Assembly (NCBI GenBank): GCA_027533425.1
Contig: JAPZUD010000001.1
Location: forward strand, 930,001 to 994,000
From: Beijerinckiaceae bacterium
Lineage (GTDB): Bacteria; Pseudomonadota; Alphaproteobacteria; Rhizobiales; Beijerinckiaceae
Direction: 5' to 3'
DNA length: 64,000 nt
A program made the translations under genes and the position numbers. The notes beneath the pieces are model-generated. The model did no database searches. It was not told the origin of the DNA and saw nothing but the letters and a program-made list of their open reading frames with translations. Below, piece by piece: positions 45,360 through 54,499 of this stretch (position 1 is its first letter; every line of letters starts with the position of its first letter).

Positions 45360-46532
45360 TCACGCCCCCTTGTTGAACAATTCCCGCCCGATCAGCATGC
45401 GGCGGATCTCGCTGGTGCCGGCCCCGATCTCGTAGAGCTTGGCATCGCGCAGCAGGCGACCGGTCGGATAGTCGTTGATATAGCCGTTGCCGCCAAGCAG
45501 CTGGATCGCGTCGAGCGCCAGTTTCGTCGCCTTCTCCCCGGCATAGAGGATGGCGCCAGCAGCATCCTCGCGCGTGGTCTCGCCCCGGTCGCAGGCCTTG
45601 GCCACCGCATAGACATAGGCCTTGCACGCGTTCATGCCGACATACATGTCCGCCACCTTGCCCTGCACCAGCTGGAACTCGCCGATCGACTGGCCGAATT
45701 GCTTGCGCTCATGGATATAAGGCATCACGACATCCATCGCCGCCTGCATGATGCCGAGCGGCCCGGCCGCCAGCACGGCGCGCTCGTAATCGAGGCCGGA
45801 CATCAGCACATTCACGCCCTTGCCGATCTGCCCGAGAACATTCTCCTCCGGCACCTCGCAATCCTGGAAGACCAGCTCGCCGGTCTCCGAGCCGCGCATG
45901 CCGAGCTTGTCGAGCTTCTGCGCCACGGAAAAGCCCTTGAAGCCCTTCTCGATCAGGAAGGCGGTGATGCCGCGCGGCCCGGCCTCCGGGTCGGTCTTCG
46001 CGTAGACGATCAGCGTCTCGGCGGAAGGGCCGTTGGTGATCCACATCTTCGAGCCGTTGAGGATGTAGCGGTCGCCCTTCTTCTCGGCCCGGAGCTTCAT
46101 TGACACGACATCCGAACCCGCGCCCGGCTCCGACATGGCGAGCGCGCCGAGATGCTCGCCCGAGATCAGCTTCGGCAGGTAGCGGGCCTTCTGCTCGGCG
46201 CTGCCCCAGCGGCGGAGCTGGTTGACGCAGAGATTGGAATGCGCGCCATAGCTCAGCCCCACCGAGGCCGAGGCGCGCGAGATTTCCTCCATCGCCACGC
46301 AATGCTCGAGATAGCCGAGCCCGGTGCCGCCATCCTCTTCCGGCACGGTGATGCCATGCAGGCCGAGCGCCCCCATGGCCGGCCAGATCTCGCGCGGGAA
46401 CCAGTCCTCGCGGTCGATCTTGTCGGCCAGCGGCGCGATCTTGTCCTGGGCGAAAGCTGCAACCGTCTCGCGGATGGCGTCGGCCGTGTCGCCGAGGTCG
46501 AAATTGAACGGCTTGGCGCTGTTCGGGATCAT
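45360..46532 (-). CDS. ivd: Isovaleryl-CoA dehydrogenase
   Basis: 390 residues, acyl-CoA dehydrogenase fold, FAD-dependent. Oxidises isovaleryl-CoA to 3-methylcrotonyl-CoA in leucine breakdown, directly supplying MccAB. Signatures: [18 protein letters not shown] near residue 135, [12 protein letters not shown] near 165, [14 protein letters not shown] near 355. The catalytic glutamate is in the IVD-specific position ([15 protein letters not shown]), not the general ACAD one. ATG 46532 follows GGGAGTG. The gene is 4 kb from mccB. Confidence 0.95.
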   Translation of the reverse strand: MIPNSAKPFNFDLGDTADAIRETVAAFAQDKIAPLADKIDREDWFPREIWPAMGALGLHGITVPEEDGGTGLGYLEHCVAMEEISRASASVGLSYGAHSNLCVNQLRRWGSAEQKARYLPKLISGEHLGALAMSEPGAGSDVVSMKLRAEKKGDRYILNGSKMWITNGPSAETLIVYAKTDPEAGPRGITAFLIEKGFKGFSVAQKLDKLGMRGSETGELVFQDCEVPEENVLGQIGKGVNVLMSGLDYERAVLAAGPLGIMQAAMDVVMPYIHERKQFGQSIGEFQLVQGKVADMYVGMNACKAYVYAVAKACDRGETTREDAAGAILYAGEKATKLALDAIQLLGGNGYINDYPTGRLLRDAKLYEIGAGTSEIRRMLIGRELFNKGA

Positions 46533-46750
46533 GATTTCACTCCCAGGATCGTGGTTTCTTATGTGCCGGCAGGGCCGGCATTTAGGACAATAATACTGAC
46601 CCTTCTGCCGTGTCTGCCGGGCTTTGGCAAGCCCGCCCTGCCCTTCAGAAGCTGCTAACCCTGCCGCCCGAATGCCGCAATGCCTTAACGCAGCAATGAA
46701 CACTCGCCGCTAGGCTTGCGCAAGGAAAGGATGCGCGAGAAAGGGCGTGA

Positions 46751-48115
46751 ATGGCCAGCCTGCCGGACACCGATCTGCCGCCAGCGGGCCTGCTCGCCCG
46801 CAGGCTGCCGCGCCTTGCCGCGCGGTGGCATCGGCATGGTGCGGCCCTTTCGGCCCTGTCGGTACGCCTCGGCGCAGCTGGCCTCGCCTACCTGCTCCAG
46901 ATCGTGCTGGCCCGCAGCCTCGGCCTCGCGGAATACGGCACGTTCAGCTTCGCCTGGAACCTCGTGACGATCGGCGGCTTCCTCGCCACGCTCGGATTCG
47001 GCCAGATCGCCGTGCGCTTCCTCGCGCAATACCAGGCCGGCGGCGATGCCGGCCTCGCCCATGGCTTCCTCCGTACCGGCACAATCGTCACGCTCGGCGG
47101 CGCGCTGGCCTTCGCCGCCCTGGGCTTCGCGATCTTCCCGTGGATCACGGCAGGATATGGCGAAACCTGCAGCCGGGTTCTCGCTATCGGCCTGATCGCC
47201 CTACCCTTTTTCGCCCTGTCGGATTTCATCGAGGGCATTGCCCGCTCGCAGGGCTGGACATGGCGCGCCCTTGCCCCCTCCTATCTGGTCCGGCAGGGGC
47301 TGATCATCCTGCTGCTGCTCGGCGCCATGGGCTTCGGACTGCGCCTCGATGCCGACTATGCCATGATGGCGGCCCTGGTCGGCACGCTTGTCGCGGCTTC
47401 CCTGCATCTGGCACTCGTGGTGCCGCCAACGCTCCGGATTTTCCCGCCGGCCGCACCCCGCCACGCTTTCCGCGAATGGCGGCAGGCTGCGGGGCCGATG
47501 CTGCTCTCGGACCTTGCCGTCCTCGCGCGCCAGCATGGCGATCTGATCCTGCTCGGCCTGCTCGCCCCGCCCGCGACGGTCGGGCTGTACTTCGCGGCCA
47601 CGCGGATCGCCTCGCTGCTTGGCCTGATTGAGTTTGCCCTCGGCGCAGCGTTCGGCCACCGCTTCGCCCGTCAGGCCCGCATCGAGGATCCGCAGGCCTT
47701 CGAGGCGCTCTATGCCGAAACGCGGCGGCTGACATTCTGGCCCGGCCTCCTTGCGGCCATCGCCCTGATGCTGCTGGCGCCGTTCATCCTGCGCCTGTTC
47801 GGCGAGGCCTTTGTCGCCGGCACGCTGCCCGCGCAGATCCTCATCGCCGCGGCAGCCTTCAAACTGGCCGCCGGCCCGGCCGAGGAGGCCCTTGCCATGG
47901 CGGGTCATCCCGAAACGGTGTGGCGCGGCCAATGCGCCGGCGCCCTCCTGACTGCCCTGCTCTGCCTGCTCCTTGCCGGCCCGTGGCAGGCCGGGGGGAC
48001 AGCTGTCGCCGCTGCGGCCGGCACTGTCTTCACGACCTTCTGGCTGACTTTCGCCGTCCGGAAACATCTTGGCTTCCAGCCCTTTGCCGCGCGACGGGGC
48101 AGTGAGACGGGATGA
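46751..48115 (+). CDS. Polysaccharide/lipopolysaccharide flippase (Wzx/MATE-like)
   Basis: 454 residues with about twelve membrane helices, typical of the oligosaccharide flippase (MviN/MATE) superfamily. LVTIGGFLATLGFGQIAVRFLAQY near residue 72 (described in part) and the helix-rich halves support this. It would move a lipid-linked glycan across the inner membrane. The next gene overlaps it by 4 bases, and no glycosyltransferases are adjacent, so the substrate is unknown. ATG 46751 starts the run after a 218-base gap from ivd. Confidence 0.88.
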   Translation: MASLPDTDLPPAGLLARRLPRLAARWHRHGAALSALSVRLGAAGLAYLLQIVLARSLGLAEYGTFSFAWNLVTIGGFLATLGFGQIAVRFLAQYQAGGDAGLAHGFLRTGTIVTLGGALAFAALGFAIFPWITAGYGETCSRVLAIGLIALPFFALSDFIEGIARSQGWTWRALAPSYLVRQGLIILLLLGAMGFGLRLDADYAMMAALVGTLVAASLHLALVVPPTLRIFPPAAPRHAFREWRQAAGPMLLSDLAVLARQHGDLILLGLLAPPATVGLYFAATRIASLLGLIEFALGAAFGHRFARQARIEDPQAFEALYAETRRLTFWPGLLAAIALMLLAPFILRLFGEAFVAGTLPAQILIAAAAFKLAAGPAEEALAMAGHPETVWRGQCAGALLTALLCLLLAGPWQAGGTAVAAAAGTVFTTFWLTFAVRKHLGFQPFAARRGSETG

Positions 48116-49257
48116 GCCGCATGCCGGCCTGGTCGATCCTGCCTTTTGCTGCTTTGGGGGCCCTCCGCGAGGAATGGCGCGCGCTCGCGTCCCGCGCGCT
48201 GGACCCGAACCCCTTCTACGAACCGGATTTCCTGCTGGCCGCCGAAGCGCTTGGCGAGGACGGCCGGCTCTCGGTGCTGGTCGCGCGCGAAGCAAAGGGC
48301 GCGGGCGCCCTGCTGGCCCTGATCCCGCTGCGTCGTCCGGGCTGGCGGCAGGGCTGGCTTCGCCGCACCTGGATGATGCACGAGAACGCCTATACGCCGC
48401 TGACCACGCCGCTGCTGGACCGGGAACGCGCGCCGGAACTGGTTTCCGGCCTGCTTGACGCGGCACCCGTGCTGTTGCCGGGCAGTGCCTGGCTGATCCC
48501 GCTGCTCCCGACATCCCGCCCCTTCTGGCAGCACCTCCGGGACGCGCTGGAGGCAAAGGGCTGCGCCCATCTCGCTGTCCGGCAATTCAGCCGCGCCGCC
48601 ATCGAGACCGACGAGGATTTCGAGGGCTATACCGGTCGCCACGGCCAGACCGTGCTGCGCCGGGAACGCAAGCTCGCGACCCATGGGCGGATCCATTATG
48701 TGGTCGCGGAAGGCGGCACGCCCGAGGGCGAGGCCATGCTCGAAGCCTTCCTCGCGCTGGAAGCCAAGGGCTGGAAGGGCAGGCAGGGCACGGCGCTTGC
48801 CAGCCGGCAGGCGAGCCTTGCCTTCGCCCGGCAGGCCTTCCGCGGTGCCAGCCCGGCGACATTGTATGAAGCGCTGATGCTCAATGACCAGCCTCTGGCG
48901 GTCAATGTGAACCTGCTCTCCGGCGGCGTGCTCTACACGGTGAAGGCGGCCTTCGACGAGGATTACCGCGGCTACAGCCCGGGGAACCTGCTGGACCGCC
49001 ACACGATCGCTCTGGCAACCGGCCCGTCGGCGGTTACCCGCGTCGATTCCTGCGCCAACCCTGATCATCCGCTCGAACTGCACTGGCGCGAGCGCGAGGC
49101 GATTGGGACCCTGCTGGTGGACTGGACCGGGAGCTTCGGGCCGGCCGGCCTCCAGAGACTGGCGACCCTGCTCATCCGGGTTGATCGGGGAATCAGCCGG
49201 CTCTCCGCCCTGCGCGCGCGCTGGCGCGGGGCCATTCCCGGAAGCGGGAAAGCGTGA
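48112..49257 (+). CDS. GNAT acyltransferase, BcsL/CelD-like
   Basis: 381 residues of the GNAT_acetyltransf_6 (BcsL/CelD) group, two tandem GNAT-like folds. Motifs: NPFYEPDFLLAAEALG near residue 33, LRRERKLATHGRIHY near 183, LEAKGWKGRQGTAL near 219 and FDEDYRGYSPGNLLD near 283, a conserved signature. These enzymes act on exopolysaccharides or cell-surface glycans. It is coupled to the flippase by an ATGA overlap, so the pair probably modifies and exports a surface polysaccharide. Confidence 0.88.
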   Translation: MSRMPAWSILPFAALGALREEWRALASRALDPNPFYEPDFLLAAEALGEDGRLSVLVAREAKGAGALLALIPLRRPGWRQGWLRRTWMMHENAYTPLTTPLLDRERAPELVSGLLDAAPVLLPGSAWLIPLLPTSRPFWQHLRDALEAKGCAHLAVRQFSRAAIETDEDFEGYTGRHGQTVLRRERKLATHGRIHYVVAEGGTPEGEAMLEAFLALEAKGWKGRQGTALASRQASLAFARQAFRGASPATLYEALMLNDQPLAVNVNLLSGGVLYTVKAAFDEDYRGYSPGNLLDRHTIALATGPSAVTRVDSCANPDHPLELHWREREAIGTLLVDWTGSFGPAGLQRLATLLIRVDRGISRLSALRARWRGAIPGSGKA

Positions 49258-49275
49258 AGCTCAGGCCTCTGAGCC

Positions 49276-50109
49276 TCACTCTTCGGCGTTGTTGCTGGCG
49301 ACCTGCCGGCCGGTCACGCCGTTCTCGGCAAGGAAGCGCTGCCAGTCACGCCGCGGACCGGCATAGACATTCCGGTCCACCGGGCCCTTGATCCCCGGGA
49401 CCCGGCCTGTGGTGGTGAACTGCCAGAACTTCCAGTTGCGGTTCTCGTAACGCTCATGCGGCTCGGCAGCCACCGAACGCAGCCAGAAATCGTAATCCTT
49501 GTAATGGCCCTCGAGCACATCGGCATGGAAGGGGATATCCGTATAAATGATCGGCTTCTTGCCCGTATGCTCGCGCATGGCCCTGAGCATGATGGTGATT
49601 TTCTGCCGCGCCAGTTCCGGGTCGATCTTCTTCGGGCAGGTGCGCGAATGGCCATTCCATTCCACGTCGAGAACCGGCGGCAGCGCATCGGCATCGCGCG
49701 GCACGTTCTGCCGGAACCATGCGGCCTGCTCCTCCGCCGGGCGGCACCAGAACACGAAATGATAGGCCGCGCGAGGCACGCCGGCCTGGCGGGCGCCTTC
49801 CCAGTTCACGCGGAACCGCTCGTCGAGATGGTCACCGCCCTCGGTCGCCTTGATGAAGGCGAAGGCCGTGCCGGCGCGCTTCACCTCGAACCAGTCGATC
49901 TCGCCCTGCCATTTCGACACGTCGATGCCATGGACGGGGAAGCGATGCGCCTTCGCCACGCCGGGATGCGGCTTGGCATCGCTCTTCAGCGGATAATAGG
50001 ACGCTTCCATCACGCCCGTCGAAGTGCAGGCGGAGATCATCAGGGTCGCGGCAAGGGCGAGGAGACCCGAACCCAACCGCTTTCCGGTCGTTCTGAGGCA
50101 GATCGTCAT
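49276..50109 (-). CDS. GH25 lysozyme-like lipoprotein
   Basis: 277 residues. Lipoprotein signal with lipobox ISAC (LLALAATLMISACTSTG). The glycoside hydrolase 25 fold is marked by FPVHGIDVSKWQGEIDW near residue 58, FAFIKATEGGDH, AYHFVFW, the catalytic PPVLDVEWNGHS near 145 and YENRNWKFWQFTTTG near the end. GH25 enzymes cut the beta-1,4 bond after MurNAc. ATG 50109 is 1 base after the stop of the GGDEF-EAL gene, so it is coupled. Confidence 0.9.
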   Translation of the reverse strand: MTICLRTTGKRLGSGLLALAATLMISACTSTGVMEASYYPLKSDAKPHPGVAKAHRFPVHGIDVSKWQGEIDWFEVKRAGTAFAFIKATEGGDHLDERFRVNWEGARQAGVPRAAYHFVFWCRPAEEQAAWFRQNVPRDADALPPVLDVEWNGHSRTCPKKIDPELARQKITIMLRAMREHTGKKPIIYTDIPFHADVLEGHYKDYDFWLRSVAAEPHERYENRNWKFWQFTTTGRVPGIKGPVDRNVYAGPRRDWQRFLAENGVTGRQVASNNAEE

Positions 50110-50110
50110 G

Positions 50111-52192
50111 TCATGCAGCCTGTACTGGTGAATCAAGGGTAGTCGGTTTCGTGTCTTCGACAAGGCCAAGCTGCCTGATCGGCACCGGTCGTCCGAAAAG
50201 ATAGCCCTGCAAGGCGCCGCATCCGGCACTGGCGAGGAAGCGCTGCTGCGCGGGCGTCTCGATTCCCTCGCCCACGACCTGCATCCCCAGAGACCGGGCG
50301 AGGCTGACGACAGAGGTCACGATCATCGGCGCCTCCGGCTTGTCATCGAGGCTGGCGATGAAGCCCCGATCGATCTTCAGCACATCGAACTTGAACCGGA
50401 GCAGATGCGTCAGGCTGGAATAGCCGGCACCGAAATCATCGATGGCAAAGCGGATCCCCCGCCCCTGCAGCGTTTCCATGATCGTGGCGAGACTGTCCGG
50501 ATCGCTGATGATGCTCGTTTCGGTCAGTTCGAGGCAGAGCCGGCCGGGCGCGACGCGATGCCGGGCCAGCGCATCCATCACGAAATCGGTGAAGCCCGGC
50601 GCCAGCAATTGCCGGCCGGTGGCATTCACCGAGATCCGGCAATCCCCGTGCGGCCCGAGTTCGGCCAGGGCCCGGTCGAGCACGAAATTGCCCAGGCCGA
50701 TGATCAGGTCAGATTTCTCGGCAATCGGGATGAAATCACCCGGCTGGATCACCCCGCGCGACGGATGCTGCCAGCGCACCAGTGCCTCGTAGCCGATCAC
50801 CTCGCCGGAGAGCGCCTGCACGATCGGCTGGTAGGCAACGAAGAGAGCCTGCGTCAGGATTGCCCCGCGCAGCTCCCGCTCGAGCATCCGCCGATAGGCG
50901 ATGTCGCGCTTCATGTCGGGGTGATAGGTCATGGCGACGCCCCGGCCTGCAGCCTTGGCGGCATAGACGGCCAGATCGGCCATCTTCAGCAGGTCCTCGC
51001 CATCACCGGTTTCCTGGATCGAGCTCGCCGCCCCGATCGAGACACCGATCGGCACCAGCCCTTCCATCGGGATGCGCTGCCGCAACGATTGCTGGAGATG
51101 GTAATGGAGGCGTTGCAGGGCGCCATCGCCGAGCGTTTCGGGGAGCAGCGCGACGAATTCATCGCCGCCGAGCCGGGCCACGAAACCGGAGGCGCCGAGC
51201 TCTGTTCTGAAGACCTCCGCCGCGAGCTTCAGCACCCGGTCGCCGGCCTGATGGCCATGCTGGTCGTTGACGCTCTTGAATCCGTCGAGATCGAGCATGA
51301 GCACGGTCATCGGCGGGAAGGCACGGGTGGCCGGCGCCACATTCTGGAGATGGTCGAACAGGGCCCGCCGGTTGGGCAGACCGGTCAACGGATCGGTATG
51401 GGCAAGCGCCTCGACCTGCCTGAGTTCGCCCATGAACCCGTCCCGCGCCTGGTTCCAGTAGCGGCGCAGCAGCATCAGGACGAACAGCCCGAGAGCAAGC
51501 GCGATAGCAAGGACCGGCAGGACCAGCCCGGTGATCGTCCGCGAAATGCGTTCGCTCCGCCAGCCGAGATAGGCAATCGGGTCGCCGTCGAGCCCGTCAA
51601 TCCCGAGGCGGCCATTCGCCTGGACGATGTCGGCCGGCCGGGCCGCCACAGGCCGGAGATGCAGGCCGAAGCTTTCGAGCGTGGCCGTCAGCGGCGCGAA
51701 ATCGACCAGGCCAATGGCGAGGCGGTTTTGGCCAAGCACGTCACGGGTCAGCGCGACGAAGGCAAGGTTCTCGTCACGCGGCGGCCCGATGCGGACAAGA
51801 TCCACCCGCTCGCCGTTGGGATCCATCCGTTCGAGGGCGTGCAGAGCCTGTTCCAGCCGCGCAACCGTGCCCTCGTCGGCCAGGAGGCCCGCAATGCGGC
51901 TGCCGGCCCTGCTGGCCACGAAGCGACCGGCGGCGGAAGCAGCGAAGATGGCATGACCCTGCACGTTCCGGGCGAGCCATCCATCCGCTTCGAGGCCGGG
52001 CTGGGGCAGTTGTTCGCGGAAATCGGCGGCAAGGCCGGTCAGGCTCTGGCGGACGAGCGTCGCCTCGTTCTCGAAGGCGCTGTGATCGATAAGGCGGGTG
52101 GTCCAGGCCATCAGGCCAAGCGTCGCAACCGCGATCACCATGATGATGACCGCGCCGGCATCGAGGGTGCGGACCAACGAACGGCCGTGCAT
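50111..52192 (-). CDS. Membrane GGDEF-EAL protein with periplasmic sensor
   Basis: 693 residues. A helix near 12-34, a periplasmic CHASE4-like domain to about 220, a second helix (VLPVLAIALALGLFVLMLL), then GGDEF (RLGGDEFVALLP intact) and EAL (YEALVRWQHP, ELTETS, DDFGAGYSS and KIDRGF all present) domains. Either or both enzymatic activities on cyclic di-GMP are possible; the intact EAL favours phosphodiesterase. It is immediately followed by the GH25 gene. The ATG has AGGAG about nine bases upstream. Confidence 0.94.
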   Translation of the reverse strand: MHGRSLVRTLDAGAVIIMVIAVATLGLMAWTTRLIDHSAFENEATLVRQSLTGLAADFREQLPQPGLEADGWLARNVQGHAIFAASAAGRFVASRAGSRIAGLLADEGTVARLEQALHALERMDPNGERVDLVRIGPPRDENLAFVALTRDVLGQNRLAIGLVDFAPLTATLESFGLHLRPVAARPADIVQANGRLGIDGLDGDPIAYLGWRSERISRTITGLVLPVLAIALALGLFVLMLLRRYWNQARDGFMGELRQVEALAHTDPLTGLPNRRALFDHLQNVAPATRAFPPMTVLMLDLDGFKSVNDQHGHQAGDRVLKLAAEVFRTELGASGFVARLGGDEFVALLPETLGDGALQRLHYHLQQSLRQRIPMEGLVPIGVSIGAASSIQETGDGEDLLKMADLAVYAAKAAGRGVAMTYHPDMKRDIAYRRMLERELRGAILTQALFVAYQPIVQALSGEVIGYEALVRWQHPSRGVIQPGDFIPIAEKSDLIIGLGNFVLDRALAELGPHGDCRISVNATGRQLLAPGFTDFVMDALARHRVAPGRLCLELTETSIISDPDSLATIMETLQGRGIRFAIDDFGAGYSSLTHLLRFKFDVLKIDRGFIASLDDKPEAPMIVTSVVSLARSLGMQVVGEGIETPAQQRFLASAGCGALQGYLFGRPVPIRQLGLVEDTKPTTLDSPVQAA

Positions 52193-52292
52193 GCAGGGCT
52201 CTCCTGACCAATCCCTGCCGATTTGGATGACAAACGCTTAAGGCGGCGTTTGAAAACGTCGTTAACGCGTTTGGCCTTTGTTAGGATTCGGC

Positions 52293-53711
52293 TCAGCCGA
52301 GGCCAAACCACAGGGTTGCGACCCCCAGAAAGGCGAAAAAGCCGATAATGTCGGTGACTGTCGTCACGAAGGGCCCGGAGGCGACTGCCGGGTCGACATC
52401 CATCCGGTGCAGGATCAGCGGAATGACCACGCCCGCCAGCCCGGCCGCGACCAGCGTGACGATGATGGCCACGCCGATCACCAGCCCGAGTTCGGCATTG
52501 CTGAACCAGAAAGCCGCGACGACACCCATGATGAGGGCGAAGGACAGGCCGTTGAACAGCCCGACAAGGATCTCGCGGTTGATGATCCGGCGGACATTGT
52601 GCCCGGACAGGGCCCGGGTCGCCAGCGCGCGAACGGCCACCGTCATCGTCTGCGTGCCGGCATTGCCGCCCTGGCTCGCCACGATCGGCATGAGCACGGC
52701 CAGCGCCACCATCTTTTCGAGCGACCCCTTGAACAGGTCGATGACCGCAGAGGCGATGATCGCCGTCAGCAGGTTGACGAACAGCCAGGTGAAGCGCGCC
52801 CGCGCGGTGGCCGTCACCGAATCGGACAGTTCCTCCCCGGAGGTCACGCCGCCCATCGCGCGGATCTCGGCATCGGCCTCCTCGTCGATGATGTCGACAA
52901 TGTCGTCGAAGGTCAGCACGCCGACCAGCCTTTCAGCCTCGTCGACCACGGGAATCGAGACGAGATTGTAGCGCTTGAACAGGTCCGCCACCTCGTGCTG
53001 GTCATCGGTGACGCGGGCCACATGGTCAGCCTCGTCCATGATCTCCTCGAGCGGCACCGGACGCTTCGTCCGCAGCAGCCGGTTGAGCGAGACATGGCCG
53101 ATGATCCGCCCCGCCGGATCGATGGCGAAGATCTCGTAGAACTCATCCGGCAATTCGCTCGTCTCGCGCAGGTAGTCGATCATCTGCCCGACCGTCCAGA
53201 ACGGCGGGACGGCGATGAAATCCGTCTGCATCAGGCGACCGGCGGAATCCTCCGGATAGTCGAGGCTGCGTTCGAGCGCGACACGGTCCGGTGCCGGAAG
53301 GTTGGCGAGAACCTCTTCCTTGTCTTCGGGCTCGAGGTCTTCGAGGATGTAGACGGCATCGTCCGAATCGAGATCGCGCACGCCCTCGGCGATCTGCTCG
53401 TTCGGGATCTCCTCGAGAATCTCCTCGCGGACCGTGTCATCGACCTCGGTCAGCGCGCGGTAATCGAAATCCGCGCCGAGAATCGTCACGAGCCGCGGCC
53501 GGTCTTCTGCCGGCAGGGCCTCGATCAGGGCGCCGAGATCGGCCTCGTAGAGATCGCCGGCCAGAGCCGTCAGCGCATCGTGGTCCTCCCGGCCGATCGC
53601 CTCGCGGATCGCATCGAGGAATTCGGCGCGGATTTCGCCCTCCCCGTCACGGAATTCGTGCGGCAGGGTCGATTCGACCATGGCAGGTTCGGCAGGCGGG
53701 GGCGACACCAT
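52293..53711 (-). CDS. mgtE: Magnesium transporter MgtE
   Basis: 472 residues. N-terminal superhelical domain, two CBS domains (AVPPFWTVGQMIDYL... and DDQHEVADLFKRYN, described in part), a plug helix and five membrane helices. The selectivity region and VLMPIVASQGGNAGTQT near residue 355 are clear. It imports Mg2+ and closes when internal Mg2+ binds the cytosolic domains. ATG 53711 follows a strong GGAGG; an upstream in-frame start at 53747 is less likely. No magnesium riboswitch was recognised in the 100-base leader. Confidence 0.95.
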   Translation of the reverse strand: MVSPPPAEPAMVESTLPHEFRDGEGEIRAEFLDAIREAIGREDHDALTALAGDLYEADLGALIEALPAEDRPRLVTILGADFDYRALTEVDDTVREEILEEIPNEQIAEGVRDLDSDDAVYILEDLEPEDKEEVLANLPAPDRVALERSLDYPEDSAGRLMQTDFIAVPPFWTVGQMIDYLRETSELPDEFYEIFAIDPAGRIIGHVSLNRLLRTKRPVPLEEIMDEADHVARVTDDQHEVADLFKRYNLVSIPVVDEAERLVGVLTFDDIVDIIDEEADAEIRAMGGVTSGEELSDSVTATARARFTWLFVNLLTAIIASAVIDLFKGSLEKMVALAVLMPIVASQGGNAGTQTMTVAVRALATRALSGHNVRRIINREILVGLFNGLSFALIMGVVAAFWFSNAELGLVIGVAIIVTLVAAGLAGVVIPLILHRMDVDPAVASGPFVTTVTDIIGFFAFLGVATLWFGLG

Positions 53712-53814
53712 CTGGAACCTCCGGAAAAGCGGGCTGGATGCACCCACTTAAGGAGAGGATCGGCGTTTGGGAAGGCTCGTTGTGCCCGGGCCCGGCAAAT
53801 GCCCCCGGAAACGC

Positions 53815-53840
53815 AAAAACCCGGCCTGATGACCGGGTTT
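53815..53840 (-). terminator. Intrinsic terminator after tRNA-Leu (minus strand)
   Basis: AAACCCGG (53817-53824) and CCGGGTTT (53833-53840) form an eight-pair stem with an eight-base loop. On the minus strand TTTTT follows. It ends the tRNA transcript before the mgtE leader. Confidence 0.9.
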
Positions 53841-53887
53841 GCCGCTTGCCCTCGAAACAGAAGGGCAGACCTTCACAGGGAAGGAAA

Positions 53888-53972
53888 TGGTGCGGACGAG
53901 AGGACTCGAACCTCCACGGTGTTACCCACTAGCACCTCAAGCTAGCGCGTCTACCAATTCCGCCACGACCGC
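53888..53972 (-). tRNA. tRNA-Leu(GAG)
   Basis: 85 nt including an encoded CCA (53888-53890). The anticodon loop TTGAGGT, closed by CTAGC/GCTAG, gives anticodon GAG, reading CUU and CUC. The long variable arm with a GGT/ACC stem is typical of class II leucine tRNA, and the T loop is TTCGAGT. In the acceptor stem GCGGTCG against CGTCCGC leaves a U-U mismatch at pair 5:68. Confidence 0.95.
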
Positions 53973-54012
53973 ACACCGGCAGGAGGGGCATGCCCGTCTC
54001 ACCGAGGCGCGC

Positions 54013-54041
54013 TGTCTAACAAAGCCCGCCGGGTCTGGCAA
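54013..54041 (-). promoter_or_regulatory. Sigma70-like promoter of tRNA-Leu
   Basis: On the minus strand TTGCCA (54036-54041), 17 bases, then TAGACA (54013-54018). The -10 ends about 40 bases upstream of the tRNA 5' end. Spacing is ideal and the -35 matches five of six. Confidence 0.55.
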
Positions 54042-54044
54042 GCC

Positions 54045-54072
54045 CGAAAAGACCGGGTGGAACATGCACCCG
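54045..54072 (-). terminator. Probable terminator of fliN (minus strand)
   Basis: CGGGTG (54054-54059) pairs with CACCCG (54067-54072), and on the minus strand a TCTTTT stretch follows. It lies 31 bases after the fliN stop and overlaps the upstream part of the tRNA-Leu promoter region. Confidence 0.4.
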
Positions 54073-54102
54073 CCCGCCACAAACGGGCGGCGCTCCGGCG
54101 GA

Positions 54103-54405
54103 TCAGAATTCCTCGTCCTGGTCGCGCATCGCGGGCTTCGGCAGCGCGCGCTCGACTTCCGGCCGGCGGATCAGGCTGGTCACTTCCACCTGGATGCGCT
54201 TGCCCTGCACGATCACCTGCCCGCGCGCCACCGGGAAGTCATTGGCGAGGATCTCGATCTCGTCATTCTCGTTCGAATCGAGCTCGATCACCGCGCCGCG
54301 CCCCATGCGGAGAAGGTGATGGATGGGCATCCGCGCCCGGCCGATCACGACCTCGATTTCCACCTCGACGCTATCGACCGTATTGGTCCGTTCTTCACCT
54401 GACAT
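54103..54405 (-). CDS. fliN: Flagellar motor switch protein FliN-like
   Basis: 100 residues with a single SpoA (surface presentation) domain: VEIEVVIGRARMPIHHLLRM near the start, MGRGAVIELDS near residue 35, and ANDFPVARGQVIVQGKRIQV near 55. FliN forms the bottom of the C ring and binds CheY-P. It stands alone; no other flagellar gene is in the window, which is unusual, since the main fliN is usually with fliM/fliG. It could be a second copy or the only one. No good ribosome site before ATG 54405. Confidence 0.9.
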   Translation of the reverse strand: MSGEERTNTVDSVEVEIEVVIGRARMPIHHLLRMGRGAVIELDSNENDEIEILANDFPVARGQVIVQGKRIQVEVTSLIRRPEVERALPKPAMRDQDEEF

Positions 54406-54499
54406 CCGGAACTGCCCCCGCTGGATTGACCGTGAAGCCGGAACGTCTCAGGTTCGAACGACTCGAAACTTCGATTGACCCGGCAATTTCTGCCCATCT

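Noticed and set aside
50405-52207. 600-codon open frame antisense to the GGDEF-EAL gene
   Set aside because: Shadow frame; the minus-strand protein has intact GGDEF and EAL motifs.
53712-53814. mgtE leader examined for a magnesium (ykoK or mgtA-type) riboswitch
   Set aside because: Only about 100 bases are available after the tRNA terminator and I see no matching conserved core.
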